64,000 bases of DNA from Nonomuraea indica (GTDB lineage: Bacteria > Actinomycetota > Actinomycetes > Streptosporangiales > Streptosporangiaceae): assembly GCF_002850745.1 (NCBI RefSeq), contig NZ_KZ559472.1, positions 290,313-354,312 on the forward strand. The letters run 5' to 3'. This document shows, piece by piece, positions 26,068 through 33,330 of this stretch. Within the stretch, counting starts at the first letter, position 1. Every line of letters starts with the position of its first letter. The position numbers and the translations under genes are program-made. Below the pieces are notes generated by a model. That model was given only the letters and a program-made list of their open reading frames with translations. It was not told where the DNA came from and searched no databases.

Positions 26068-26811
26068 TCATGTCTCCACGTTCGGGAACTGGTAGGGGTT
26101 GTGCGGCAGCCTGCGGCGCCTGGTCACGTTGCAGCGCACGTAGTAGACGGAGTAGTGCACGAGCGCGACCAGCAGGACGCCGGTCAGCAGCAGCGGGGCG
26201 TTGGGCTCCTGGCCGCTCAGGCCGGTGACGCCGACGGTCAGGTAGGCGGAGTTGACGACCGCCAGCACCATGACGTTGATCCCCGGCCAGGCGAGCGGCG
26301 CGTAGGTCTCGGGGAAACGCGGGTCCACCGGCAGGTTGGGCGACCAGGACAGCTCGTCCTTGAGCTGGGTGGCGTACAGCAGCCGGAAGTTGTTGATCGC
26401 CCGCGCGGTCCTGGCGCAGGCGTTGACCGCCTCGATCAGCCGGAGGAACGGCAACACGCTGAGCAGCCCGAACGCGGCCACCAGCGCGAACAGGTACCAC
26501 GGCACGGTGTGCCAGGCGGCCAGGTGCTCCGGGTCCACCACCTTGGCGCTGGTGAGCGCGATGGTGGCCAGGAACGGTCCGGCGAGCAGGCTCATCGCGA
26601 GCCTGGTCATCTTCAGACGCTCGTCCTTGGCGGCGAGGTGGACGGCGTAGATGCCGGTGAAGTCGACTGCTGCGAGTTGCAGGAACTGGCTCGACGGCAG
26701 CCCTTCCTCCGGCGTCATGCGTGGGGGTGTCTTCCGCATGAGGCGCTCCTGTTGGGCCAGCTGCCTCCAGTATGAGCACACTTCGGGGCTCGTGTCGGGC
26801 ATTTCTTCCAT
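26068..26811 (-). CDS. Four-helix membrane protein coupled to the TS-like gene
   Basis: This 247-residue protein has a polar N-terminus of about 65 residues, transmembrane helices at about 70-88, 103-121, 174-195 and 205-226, and a helical middle segment (RLIEAVNACARTARAINNFR) between helix pairs. The pattern recalls SLATT-type and related pore-like membrane partners of nucleotide-based defence systems, but I recognise no family with confidence. An in-frame TGA immediately precedes ATG 26811, so the start cannot be further upstream. Its stop abuts the start of the TS-like gene, a strictly coupled pair. Confidence 0.7.
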   Translation of the reverse strand: MEEMPDTSPEVCSYWRQLAQQERLMRKTPPRMTPEEGLPSSQFLQLAAVDFTGIYAVHLAAKDERLKMTRLAMSLLAGPFLATIALTSAKVVDPEHLAAWHTVPWYLFALVAAFGLLSVLPFLRLIEAVNACARTARAINNFRLLYATQLKDELSWSPNLPVDPRFPETYAPLAWPGINVMVLAVVNSAYLTVGVTGLSGQEPNAPLLLTGVLLVALVHYSVYYVRCNVTRRRRLPHNPYQFPNVET

Positions 26812-26992
26812 TCATTCCAACAAATGCCGACTCCTTGTCGTCAATGACCGTGTGCGAGGTTGCCACCGCCAGGCGGCGAGCAGGTCACCGGTTCCCCGGC
26901 GCATGTCCAGCGGCAGGTCGGCGACGTACCTGTTGACCCCGACACCGTGGCAGGTGCTAGTTCTACGGGGGTTGCCGACTGGAGGAGGAGAC
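26812..26992. promoter_or_regulatory. Divergent promoter region, membrane/TS-like operon and serine hydrolase
   Basis: This 181-nt spacer separates the leftward membrane/TS-like operon from the rightward hydrolase. It holds TTGACC (26933-26938) followed after 16-19 nt by TGCTAG/TAGTTC (26955-26963), a possible promoter for the hydrolase, whose Shine-Dalgarno GGAGGAGGAG is at 26981-26990. No dyad stands out. Confidence 0.4.
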
Positions 26993-27955
26993 ATGGGGAT
27001 CGCCGCGCGGATCGACGGGCTGCTCAGCGACGGAGGGGCGCCCGGCCTGCACGGGCTCGTCGTCCTCAGGAGCGGGCGGGTGGAGCTGGAGAGATACGGG
27101 GCGGGGGAGGACTTCCGGCTGAACCGGTCCCTCGGGCACGTGGTGTTCGACGCGGACACGCTGCACGACGTCCGGTCGGTGACCAAGAGCGTGGTGGCCC
27201 TGCTGTACGGCATCGCGCTGGCCGAGGGAGCCGTGCCCGCGCCCCGGGAGAGGCTGCTGCCGTGCTTCCCGGAGTATCCGGATCTGGCGGCCGATCCGGC
27301 GCGGGCGGAGATCATGGTCGAGCACGCGCTGACCATGACCCTGGGGCTCGCGTGGGACGAGACGGCGCCCTACACCAGCACCGAGAACAGCGAGATCGCC
27401 ATGGAGACCGCGCCCGACCGGCACCGCTACGTGCTGGAGCGGCCGGTGGTGACGGAGCCGGGGCTGCGATGGGTCTACTGCGGGGGCGCGGCGGCGCTGC
27501 TCGGCCGGTTGATCGCCAAGGGGGTGGGCCGGCCGCTGGCCGAGTACGCCCGGGAGAGGCTGTTCGGACCCGCCGGCATCTCCGCGTTCGAGTGGACGAC
27601 GGGCGACGACGGGGTGGAGATGGCCGCGGCCGGGCTGCGGCTGACGCCGCGCGGGCTGGCGGCGCTGGGCACGCTGGTGCTCGACGGAGGAGGCGGGATC
27701 GTGCCGCGGGAGTGGGTGGCGGAGATGACCCGGCCCCGGGTCCGGATAGGCGACGACACGTCGTACGGCTACCAGTGGTACATCGGCGACGGGCCGCGCC
27801 GGTGGATCGCGGCGCACGGCAACGGCGGGCAGCGGATCTACCTGGAGCCCGAACGCGAGCTGGTGGTCGCGGTGACCGCAGGCGAGTACAACGCCGCGCA
27901 GCACAGCGCGGAAGCGGCGCTGCGGGCCGTGACCGGCGAGGTCACGACCGGCTGA
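26993..27955 (+). CDS. Serine hydrolase of the beta-lactamase/penicillin-binding fold
   Basis: This 320-residue protein has the class C beta-lactamase-like fold: SxxK as SVTK at residues 62-65, a Tyr motif (RWVYCGG), and AHGNGGQRIYL at the KTG position. Members include esterases and D-aminopeptidases. ATG 26993 follows a strong GGAGGAGGAG. No signal peptide is visible, so it is probably cytoplasmic. Its 3' end begins a degenerate tandem repeat. Confidence 0.87.
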   Translation: MGIAARIDGLLSDGGAPGLHGLVVLRSGRVELERYGAGEDFRLNRSLGHVVFDADTLHDVRSVTKSVVALLYGIALAEGAVPAPRERLLPCFPEYPDLAADPARAEIMVEHALTMTLGLAWDETAPYTSTENSEIAMETAPDRHRYVLERPVVTEPGLRWVYCGGAAALLGRLIAKGVGRPLAEYARERLFGPAGISAFEWTTGDDGVEMAAAGLRLTPRGLAALGTLVLDGGGGIVPREWVAEMTRPRVRIGDDTSYGYQWYIGDGPRRWIAAHGNGGQRIYLEPERELVVAVTAGEYNAAQHSAEAALRAVTGEVTTG

Positions 27956-28065
27956 ACGGAGTCGTGAGCGGCTGGGCTGGAGGTTATGGGCGGCTGGACG
28001 GAGGTCGTGAGCGGCTGGGCCGGGAGGTCACGGCCGGGCCGGGTCGGGCGTCGTGACCGGCTGGT
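27938..28065. repeat. Degenerate tandem repeat of about 22 nt, six copies
   Basis: Units of the form ggaggtcrtgagcggctggr repeat with variation from the end of the hydrolase gene (gaggtcacgaccggctgaac) through ggagtcgtgagcggctgggct, ggaggttatgggcggctgga, ggaggtcgtgagcggctggg and gaggtcacggccggg. Most of the array is intergenic, between the convergent hydrolase and LysR genes. Confidence 0.7.
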
Positions 28066-28086
28066 GGGTGGTGCCGTCGCGGGACG

Positions 28087-28998
28087 TCACGGGTGGGTGG
28101 GCGGCGGGGCGGGTGACGCGGCCGGTGGGGTGAGGGGGAGCCCGGACAGGGCGGTGCGGAAGGCGGCGACGGCCGCCCTGATCGCCGGGTGCCCCTCGTG
28201 CCCGCTGCGGAAGGCCGCCAGCGTGCGGCGGCTGAGTGCCAGCTCCGTGAGCGTCACCCCGGGCGGCGGTGCGAGGGCCGCCAGGCGCGGCACCAGCGCC
28301 ACCCCCTGCCCGGCGGCGGCGAACGCCAGCACGGTGTCGAAGTCGTCGACGTGATGGCGTACCCGAGGCTCGAAGCCCGCCGCCTGGCAGGCGCGCACCG
28401 CCATGGTGTGGCACAGGGTCCCCGGCATGCTCATGATCCACGGGTCGTGGCGGGCGTCGCCGAGCGTCCTGCGGCCGGTGAGGTACATGGGCTCCGCGAA
28501 CAGCGGCTCGGTGGCCAGCGAGGCGTCCGTCACCGGCGGCACGAAGTCGTACTCGTGGACCAGGGCGACGTCCAGCTCGCCCGCCCGCAGCGCGCCGGAC
28601 ACGTCGGCGGGGTCGATCTCGTGGACCATCGGCTCCAGCGCGGGATGGGCCCGCCCCAGCTCCGCGAGGGCGGCCGGCACCAGCACCCGCGCCGCCGTGG
28701 GGAAGGCGCCCAGTCGCAGCGGCCCCGCCGGCGCCCCGCGTACCGCGGCGAGCGCCGCCGCGGCCCGGTCGAGCTCGGCGAGGACCGCCTGCGCGTGTTC
28801 GACCAGGAGCCGGCCGGCGGGTGTCAGCGTGACGGTCCGGCCCGTGCGTTCGAGCAGGGGCACGCCCGCCTCCCGTTCGAGCGCGCTGAGCTGCTGGGAC
28901 ACCGCGGACGGGGTGAAGGTGACGGCCTCGGCGACGGCGGCGATCGTGCCGCGCCGGTCCAGCTCGCGCAGGAGGCTGAGCTTGCGAGGGTCGAGCAT
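28087..28998 (-). CDS. LysR family transcriptional regulator
   Basis: This 303-residue LysR regulator has the winged helix LDPRKLSLLRELDRRGTIAA ... FTPSAVSQQLSALEREAG and an effector domain ending in RAAVAAFRTALSG. The ATG at 28998 is unambiguous. It is divergent from a DapA-like gene by 71 nt, with the dyad arms GTCCAGC (29001-29007) and GCTGGAC (29032-29038) between them. It is similar in size and pattern to the LysR at 16193, and the two may be paralogues. The C-terminal tail is proline-rich. Confidence 0.92.
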   Translation of the reverse strand: MLDPRKLSLLRELDRRGTIAAVAEAVTFTPSAVSQQLSALEREAGVPLLERTGRTVTLTPAGRLLVEHAQAVLAELDRAAAALAAVRGAPAGPLRLGAFPTAARVLVPAALAELGRAHPALEPMVHEIDPADVSGALRAGELDVALVHEYDFVPPVTDASLATEPLFAEPMYLTGRRTLGDARHDPWIMSMPGTLCHTMAVRACQAAGFEPRVRHHVDDFDTVLAFAAAGQGVALVPRLAALAPPPGVTLTELALSRRTLAAFRSGHEGHPAIRAAVAAFRTALSGLPLTPPAASPAPPPTHP

Positions 28999-29000
28999 CA

Positions 29001-29038
29001 GTCCAGCTTAATCTCGACCACAGAAATTGGCGCTGGAC
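29001..29038. promoter_or_regulatory. LysR/DapA divergent promoter dyad
   Basis: The perfect arms GTCCAGC (29001-29007) and GCTGGAC (29032-29038) are 24 nt apart within a 71-nt divergent spacer. The relatively AT-rich stretch between them (29008-29030) could carry promoters for both genes. Binding by the adjacent LysR is inferred from position. Confidence 0.45.
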
Positions 29039-29069
29039 CTTACGGGTGTGCCGGCCTCAGGCTCGAAGC

Positions 29070-29960
29070 ATGCTGAACGGAATCCACGTACCGCTCGTCA
29101 CCCCGTTCGACCCGGCCGGTGAGGTGGCGCTCGACGCGGTCGAGAAGCTCGCCGGGCACCTGCTCGACCAGGGGGCCGCCGGGCTGGTCGCGCTCGGCAC
29201 CACGGGAGAGGTCGCGGCGCTGTCCGCCGCCGAGCGGGCCGGGGTGGTCGAGGTGTGCGCGCGGGTCTGCCGGGAGCGGGGCGTGCCGCTGACGGTCGGC
29301 GTCACCGGCAACGAGCCGCGTTCGGTGCTGGAGGCGCTGCGCGGGCTGCCGGACGGGGTCGCGGCGGCCCTGGTGACCGTGCCCTACTTCCTGCGGCCGG
29401 GCGAACGTGGCGTGGTGGCGTACTTCGAGGCGCTGGCAGCCGAGACGCCGGTGCCGCTGGTGATCTACCACATCCCCTACCGCACCGGGCAGCAGGTGAG
29501 TGCCGAGACGCTGCGCCACCTCGGGCGGCATCCGCGCATCGCCGGCGTGAAGTACGCGGCCGGCGGCATCGACCAGGACGCCGTGGACCTGCTCGGCGAC
29601 CCGCCGGCCGACTTCGACGTGCTGGGCGGCGACGACGTGGTCGTCTCGCCGCTGCTCGCGCTGGGCGCCGCGGGCGCCATCCTCGCCTCGGCGCACCTGG
29701 CCACCGACCGGTTCGCCGAGCTGGTCGCCGCCTGGCGGGCGGGTGACACCGTACGGGCCAGGGACCTGGGGCACCGGCTGGCGCGGCTCTCGGCCACGCT
29801 GTTCGCCGAGCCGAACCCCGCGGTGGTCAAGGGCGTGCTGCACGCGCGTGGCCTGATCCCGACGCCGGACGTCCGGCTGCCGCTGCTGCCCGCCGGCGCG
29901 GAGTCGGTGGCGCGAGCCCTGTCGGAGTGCGACCTCGTGGCGGCGCGCCCAGACCGGTGA
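29070..29960 (+). CDS. DapA/NAL family class I aldolase
   Basis: This 296-residue TIM-barrel protein is a member of the dihydrodipicolinate synthase/N-acetylneuraminate lyase family. The Schiff-base Lys161 (AGVKYAAGG), Tyr133 (VIYHIPYRTG) and the GTTGE loop with Thr44-Thr45 fall at the positions known from E. coli DapA. The ATG at 29070 starts the barrel; an upstream GTG at 29046 adds eight residues without support. Control by a divergent LysR suggests a catabolic or sugar-acid aldolase rather than lysine synthesis. Confidence 0.9.
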   Translation: MLNGIHVPLVTPFDPAGEVALDAVEKLAGHLLDQGAAGLVALGTTGEVAALSAAERAGVVEVCARVCRERGVPLTVGVTGNEPRSVLEALRGLPDGVAAALVTVPYFLRPGERGVVAYFEALAAETPVPLVIYHIPYRTGQQVSAETLRHLGRHPRIAGVKYAAGGIDQDAVDLLGDPPADFDVLGGDDVVVSPLLALGAAGAILASAHLATDRFAELVAAWRAGDTVRARDLGHRLARLSATLFAEPNPAVVKGVLHARGLIPTPDVRLPLLPAGAESVARALSECDLVAARPDR

Positions 29961-30083
29961 CTCCTGGCCGGCGTGCTTCCTGACGAAGAACGGCAGCGCC
30001 GATCGCCCACGTCAGCGCCGTGAACGTCACCACGGACAGTGCCAGGCCGCGCGGAACCCCCGGCCGTCCGGCCGCGCCCGCAA

Positions 30084-30099
30084 TGTTTTACGTGAAACA
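30084..30099. promoter_or_regulatory. parS: parS-like ParB binding site
   Basis: TGTTTTACGTGAAACA differs from the actinobacterial consensus TGTTTCACGTGAAACA at one base. It lies in the intergenic region between the DapA-like gene and the oxidoreductase. parS sites cluster around oriC and load ParB for chromosome segregation. I did not see another copy by eye in this window. Confidence 0.7.
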
Positions 30100-30115
30100 T
30101 CGCGAATGGGGTTGA

Positions 30116-30133
30116 CCTCAACCTTAGTTGAGG
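30116..30133. promoter_or_regulatory. SoxR/MerR-type operator
   Basis: CCTCAACCTTAGTTGAGG is an 18-bp dyad with perfect 6-bp arms CCTCAA and TTGAGG, matching the shape of the SoxR box (CCTCAA-N6-TTGAGG). It overlaps a TTGACC -35-like hexamer (30112-30117). This is the position where MerR-family activators bind, in a promoter with a long spacer. No soxR gene is in the window. Confidence 0.65.
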
Positions 30134-30148
30134 GTGAACGCTCTTTTC

Positions 30149-31075
30149 ATGAGCGAAAGCATGATGAGAGCCGCGGCCTTCCGGACCTTCGGCGGGCCGG
30201 AGGTCCTGCAGGTGATGGAGCTGCCGGCACCGGTGGCCGGGCCGGGCGAGGTGCGGGTGCGGGTCCGGGCGGCCGGAGTGCAGCCCTTCGACGCGGCGGT
30301 GCGGGCGGGATGGACGCCGCCCGGCGTGACGGGCGACCTGCCGCGCATCCCGGGCAACGAGTTCGCGGGCGTGGTGGACCAGGTGGGCGAGGACGTCACC
30401 GGAGTGTCCCTGGGACAGGAGGTGCTCGGCTTCTCGCTGCTCAACAGTTATGCCGAGTACATCGTGGTGCCCGCGGGGGACGTGACGCCCAAGCCGGCGC
30501 GTGTTCCCTGGGAGGTGGCGGGCGCGCTGACGGCCGCGGTGCAGACGGCCGAGCTGGCGCTCGACGGGCTGGCCGTGAGCGCGGGCGACACGCTGCTCGT
30601 GCACGGGGCGGCGGGCGCGGTGGGCACGGCGGCGGTGCAGATCGCCCGCAGCCGTGGGGCCGTGGTGATCGGCACCGCCCGGGAGGAGAACCACGAGCAT
30701 CTGCGCGAGCTGGGCGCGGTGCCCGTGGTGTACGGCGACGGGCTGGCCGACCGGGTGCGGGCCCTCGCGCCCGGAGGCGTGCACGCGGCGCTCGACGGCG
30801 CGGGCGGCGCGGCGCTGGACGTCTCGCTGGAGCTGGTCAAGGACCGCGACCGCATCGTCACGCTGGTCGAGCACGGCAAGGCGGCGGAGCTGGGAGTCCA
30901 GGTCGTGCGGGGTACACGGACGGCTGAGCGCCTCGGCCGCTACGCCGCCCTGTACGCCGAGGGACGGCTGAAGTTCCCCGTCCGCAGGACGTACCGGTTG
31001 GAGCAGGCGGCCGACGCGCACCGGGAGATCGAGACCGGCCACGGCCGGGGCAAGATCGTCCTTGTTGTCGGCTGA
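30149..31075 (+). CDS. Zinc-free quinone oxidoreductase-type MDR enzyme (NADP-dependent)
   Basis: This roughly 308-residue medium-chain reductase lacks the catalytic zinc ligands and has the NAD(P)H:quinone reductase pattern: FGGPEVLQVMELP, AGVQPFDAAVRAG, IPGNEFAGVVDQVGEDV, and the nucleotide-binding LLVHGAAGAVGTAAVQIARSR (in part). The start may be ATG 30149, 30161 or 30164; TTG/GTG starts further upstream fall in the SoxR-type box and are rejected. Control by a redox-sensing MerR protein would fit a role in detoxifying quinones or enones. Confidence 0.88.
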   Translation: MSESMMRAAAFRTFGGPEVLQVMELPAPVAGPGEVRVRVRAAGVQPFDAAVRAGWTPPGVTGDLPRIPGNEFAGVVDQVGEDVTGVSLGQEVLGFSLLNSYAEYIVVPAGDVTPKPARVPWEVAGALTAAVQTAELALDGLAVSAGDTLLVHGAAGAVGTAAVQIARSRGAVVIGTAREENHEHLRELGAVPVVYGDGLADRVRALAPGGVHAALDGAGGAALDVSLELVKDRDRIVTLVEHGKAAELGVQVVRGTRTAERLGRYAALYAEGRLKFPVRRTYRLEQAADAHREIETGHGRGKIVLVVG

Positions 31076-31082
31076 CGGCGGG

Positions 31083-31235
31083 TCAGCGCGGGTGGAAGCC
31101 GCGGTAGACGGTCCGCCTGCGCCGCAGCACCGGCCATTCGCTGCCCCTGATGCCGGCCAGCACCAGCACCACGACCGCGATCGTCAGGACGCTGCCGATG
31201 AGAGCGCCCATGGCGACCATGAAGGCGATTTCCAT
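31083..31235 (-). CDS. Small single-pass membrane protein
   Basis: This 50-residue protein is one transmembrane helix (MVAMGALIGSVLTIAVVVLV region) followed by a basic tail (RRRRTVYRGFHPR). The ATG at 31235 has AGGAG six bases upstream, a clear Shine-Dalgarno, so the short gene is likely real. Upstream in-frame codons to 31283 have no start support. It is convergent with the oxidoreductase. Function unknown. Confidence 0.6.
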   Translation of the reverse strand: MEIAFMVAMGALIGSVLTIAVVVLVLAGIRGSEWPVLRRRRTVYRGFHPR

Positions 31236-31340
31236 GACGACTCCTTGGCCTAGTTGAAAGTTAAACTTGTAGGCCAGAACCACAACCCCTGTCGCCCTAT
31301 TCCCCCACTCTACGCCGATCCGGCGGCCCCGTCCCCGTCC

Positions 31341-31475
31341 GTTCGCGGGGGTCGTCTCCGGCCGTTCGGGCAGACGGTCCTCGTGCGTTCACGGGGGTCC
31401 TCTTCGGCCGTTCGCGTAGACCGTGCTCGTGCGTTCGCGGGGGTCGTCTCCGGCCGTTCGCGGGGTCGCCGACGC
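31341..31475. repeat. 46-bp tandem repeat, three copies, in a gene-free stretch
   Basis: The segment gttcgcgggggtcgtctccg repeats at 31341, 31387 and 31433 with period 46; the whole unit also contains cggccgttcg. A second dispersed motif, ggtccggtgccgggagcgtc, occurs with variation at 31509, 31628 and 31694. The whole 600-nt region 31236-31835 has no gene I can support; ORFs here have no recognisable protein features. It separates the small membrane protein from menB. Confidence 0.8.
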
Positions 31476-31835
31476 GTCCTGGCGGCCGGTCCGGCCGGGC
31501 CGCCCGCCGGTCCGGTGCCGGGAGCGTCCTACCCCGACGCGGTCACCGGGCCGGCCTCGGGAGGGGCATCCCGGCGCCGTCACGGGGGTCAGGCGGGCGG
31601 AAGCGTCCACTCCGGTGCCGGCACGGCGGTCCGGCACCGGGAGCGTCCTGACCTGACGCGGTCTCGGGAGCGTCAGTCCCGGCGCGGGCACGGGGTCCGG
31701 TGCCGGCAGCGTTAGCCCCAGAGCCGGCGCGGGGCGCCTGCCGGGGGCGGGCCGTTCGATCGCGGGTGGGCGTCTCCGCCGGTCGCCGTGACCCCCGGTG
31801 GGTGGTCCGACGCCGTCGTGCGCGCCTCGGCCTCG

Positions 31836-32714
31836 TCAGTAGTGCCAGGGGAACGGCGACCAGTCGGGGGCCCGCTTCTCCAGGAACGAGTCGCGGCCCT
31901 CGGCGGCCTCGTCGGTCATGTACGCCAGCCGCGTCGCCTCCCCGGCGAACACCTGCTGCCCCACGAGCCCGTCGTCGATCATGTTGAACGCGAACTTCAG
32001 CATCCGCTGCGCCGTCGGCGACTTCCCGTTTATCTTGCGAGCCCATTCCAGGGCCGTCGCCTCCAGCTCGGCGTGCGGCACCACGGCGTTGACCATGCCC
32101 ATGCGGTGGGCGTCGGCGGCCGTGTAGGTGTCGCCGAGGAAGAAGATCTCACGGGCGAACTTCTGGCCGACCTGCCGGGCGAGGTAGGCCGAGCCGAAAC
32201 CGCCGTCGAAGCTGGCCACGTCGGCGTCGGTCTGCTTGAAGCGGGCGTGCTCCTCGCTGGCGAGCGTCAGATCGGCCACCACGTGCAGGCTGTGTCCGCC
32301 TCCCGCCGCCCAGCCGGGCACCACGCAGATGACCACCTTCGGCATGAACCTGATCAGCCGCTGCACCTCCAGGATGTGCAGCCGGCCGGTGGACGGGGTG
32401 CCGTCGGCGTACTGGTAGCCGTCCTTGCCCCTGATGCGCTGGTCGCCGCCGGAGCAGAACGCCCAGCCGCCGTCCTTCGGCGACGGTCCGTTGCCGGTGA
32501 GCAGCACGCACCCCACGTCGGTGGTCTGGCGGGCGTGGTCGAGCGCCCGGTAGAGCTCGTCGACGGTCTGCGGCCGGAAGGCGTTGCGCACCTCGGGGCG
32601 GTCGAACGCGATGCGGACCGTGCCCTGGTCGACCGCCCGGTGGTAGGTGATGTCGGTGAAGTCGAACCCGTCGACTTGCTGCCACGCCTTGGGATCGAAC
32701 AGCTCGGAGACCAT
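31836..32714 (-). CDS. menB: 1,4-dihydroxy-2-naphthoyl-CoA synthase
   Basis: This 292-residue crotonase-fold enzyme closes the second ring in menaquinone biosynthesis. Diagnostic segments are RPEVRNAFRPQTVDELYRAL, the oxyanion-hole WAAGGGHSLHVVADLTLAS, DADVASFDGGFGSAYLARQV and the C-terminal signature PFPWHY. The ATG at 32714 gives the normal length. No other men gene is adjacent in the window. A repeat-rich spacer lies downstream. Confidence 0.96.
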   Translation of the reverse strand: MVSELFDPKAWQQVDGFDFTDITYHRAVDQGTVRIAFDRPEVRNAFRPQTVDELYRALDHARQTTDVGCVLLTGNGPSPKDGGWAFCSGGDQRIRGKDGYQYADGTPSTGRLHILEVQRLIRFMPKVVICVVPGWAAGGGHSLHVVADLTLASEEHARFKQTDADVASFDGGFGSAYLARQVGQKFAREIFFLGDTYTAADAHRMGMVNAVVPHAELEATALEWARKINGKSPTAQRMLKFAFNMIDDGLVGQQVFAGEATRLAYMTDEAAEGRDSFLEKRAPDWSPFPWHY

Positions 32715-32739
32715 GGGGCCGAGCCTAACCGAACCGGCG

Positions 32740-33072
32740 CTAGGTGACCTCCGCGCGTAGCTCCGCCAGCAGCTCTCCCTGGTCGGAGAGCATGTCGGTG
32801 AGGATGCGCCGGGCGGTGCCGAGCAACTGCGTCAGCTCCGGCGTGGCCAGCGTGTAGACGACGGTGCTGCCCTCGCGGATGGCGGTCACGATCCCGGCTC
32901 GGCGCAGGACCGCGAGCTGCTGGGAGAGGCTGGACGCCTCGATGTCGATCTGGGCCAGGAGATCCCGGACGGGAAGCGGGCCTTCCTGCAGGAGCTCCAG
33001 CACTCGGATGCGAGCGGGGTGGCCGAGTGTGCGGAAGAAGTCGGCCTTGGCCTGGTAGACCTCCACGTGCAT
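32740..33072 (-). CDS. ArsR family metalloregulator-like repressor
   Basis: This 110-residue winged-helix protein matches the ArsR/SmtB family: TLGHPARIRVLELLQEGPLPVRDL, the recognition helix SSLSQQLAVLRRAGIVTAIREG and VYTLATPE. There is no CxC metal motif, so the signal may be sulfur- or redox-related or unknown. The ATG at 33072 overlaps no other gene. A TGCA-GT-TGCA palindrome lies upstream at 33091-33100. It ends 26 nt before menB on the same strand and may be cotranscribed with it. Confidence 0.88.
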   Translation of the reverse strand: MHVEVYQAKADFFRTLGHPARIRVLELLQEGPLPVRDLLAQIDIEASSLSQQLAVLRRAGIVTAIREGSTVVYTLATPELTQLLGTARRILTDMLSDQGELLAELRAEVT

Positions 33073-33159
33073 AGTGACAGACTAATCCAGTGCAGTTGCA
33101 TAATTCTTCAAGTCGTAACGTTGTTGGCTAGGATGACAGCGGGGACTGAGGGAGTAGCC

Positions 33160-33330
33160 ATGGGCCGAGGAAGAGCCAAGGCGAAGCAGACGAAGGTCGC
33201 TCGCCAGCTGAAGTACACCAGCCACACCATTGACTATGACCGGCTCCGCGAGGAGCTCGGGGCGGACTCGCGACGCGACGACATGCACCCCGCTACGTCG
33301 TCCGAGCAGGAGTCCGAGCCTGCGCGATGA
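33160..33330 (+). CDS. DUF3073 small basic protein
   Basis: This 56-residue protein starts MGRGRAKAKQTKVARQLKYT, the hallmark of DUF3073 proteins found across actinobacteria. GGGAG lies a few bases before the ATG at 33160, and a TAGGAT hexamer upstream (33129-33134) may be the promoter -10. Family function is unknown; the basic start suggests nucleic acid or ribosome binding. The last 38 nt overlap the 3' end of the convergent P450 gene. Confidence 0.9.
   Translation: MGRGRAKAKQTKVARQLKYTSHTIDYDRLREELGADSRRDDMHPATSSEQESEPAR

Noticed and set aside
29827..30033. A 68-codon minus ORF
   Set aside because: Most of it is antisense to the DapA-like gene and low complexity; only the first part resembles a helix, so it is listed as a doubtful remnant, not a gene.
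30082..30100. A minus-strand start MFHVKH as an N-terminus
   Set aside because: The codons are the parS-like palindrome itself; the continuing frame is antisense low complexity.
31341..31475. CRISPR array
   Set aside because: The repeat units are directly adjacent without unique spacers, there are only three copies, and no cas genes are near.
31543..32046. A minus-strand ORF over the repeat region
   Set aside because: It overlaps menB in another frame and its translation is Arg/Ala/Gly-rich without motifs.
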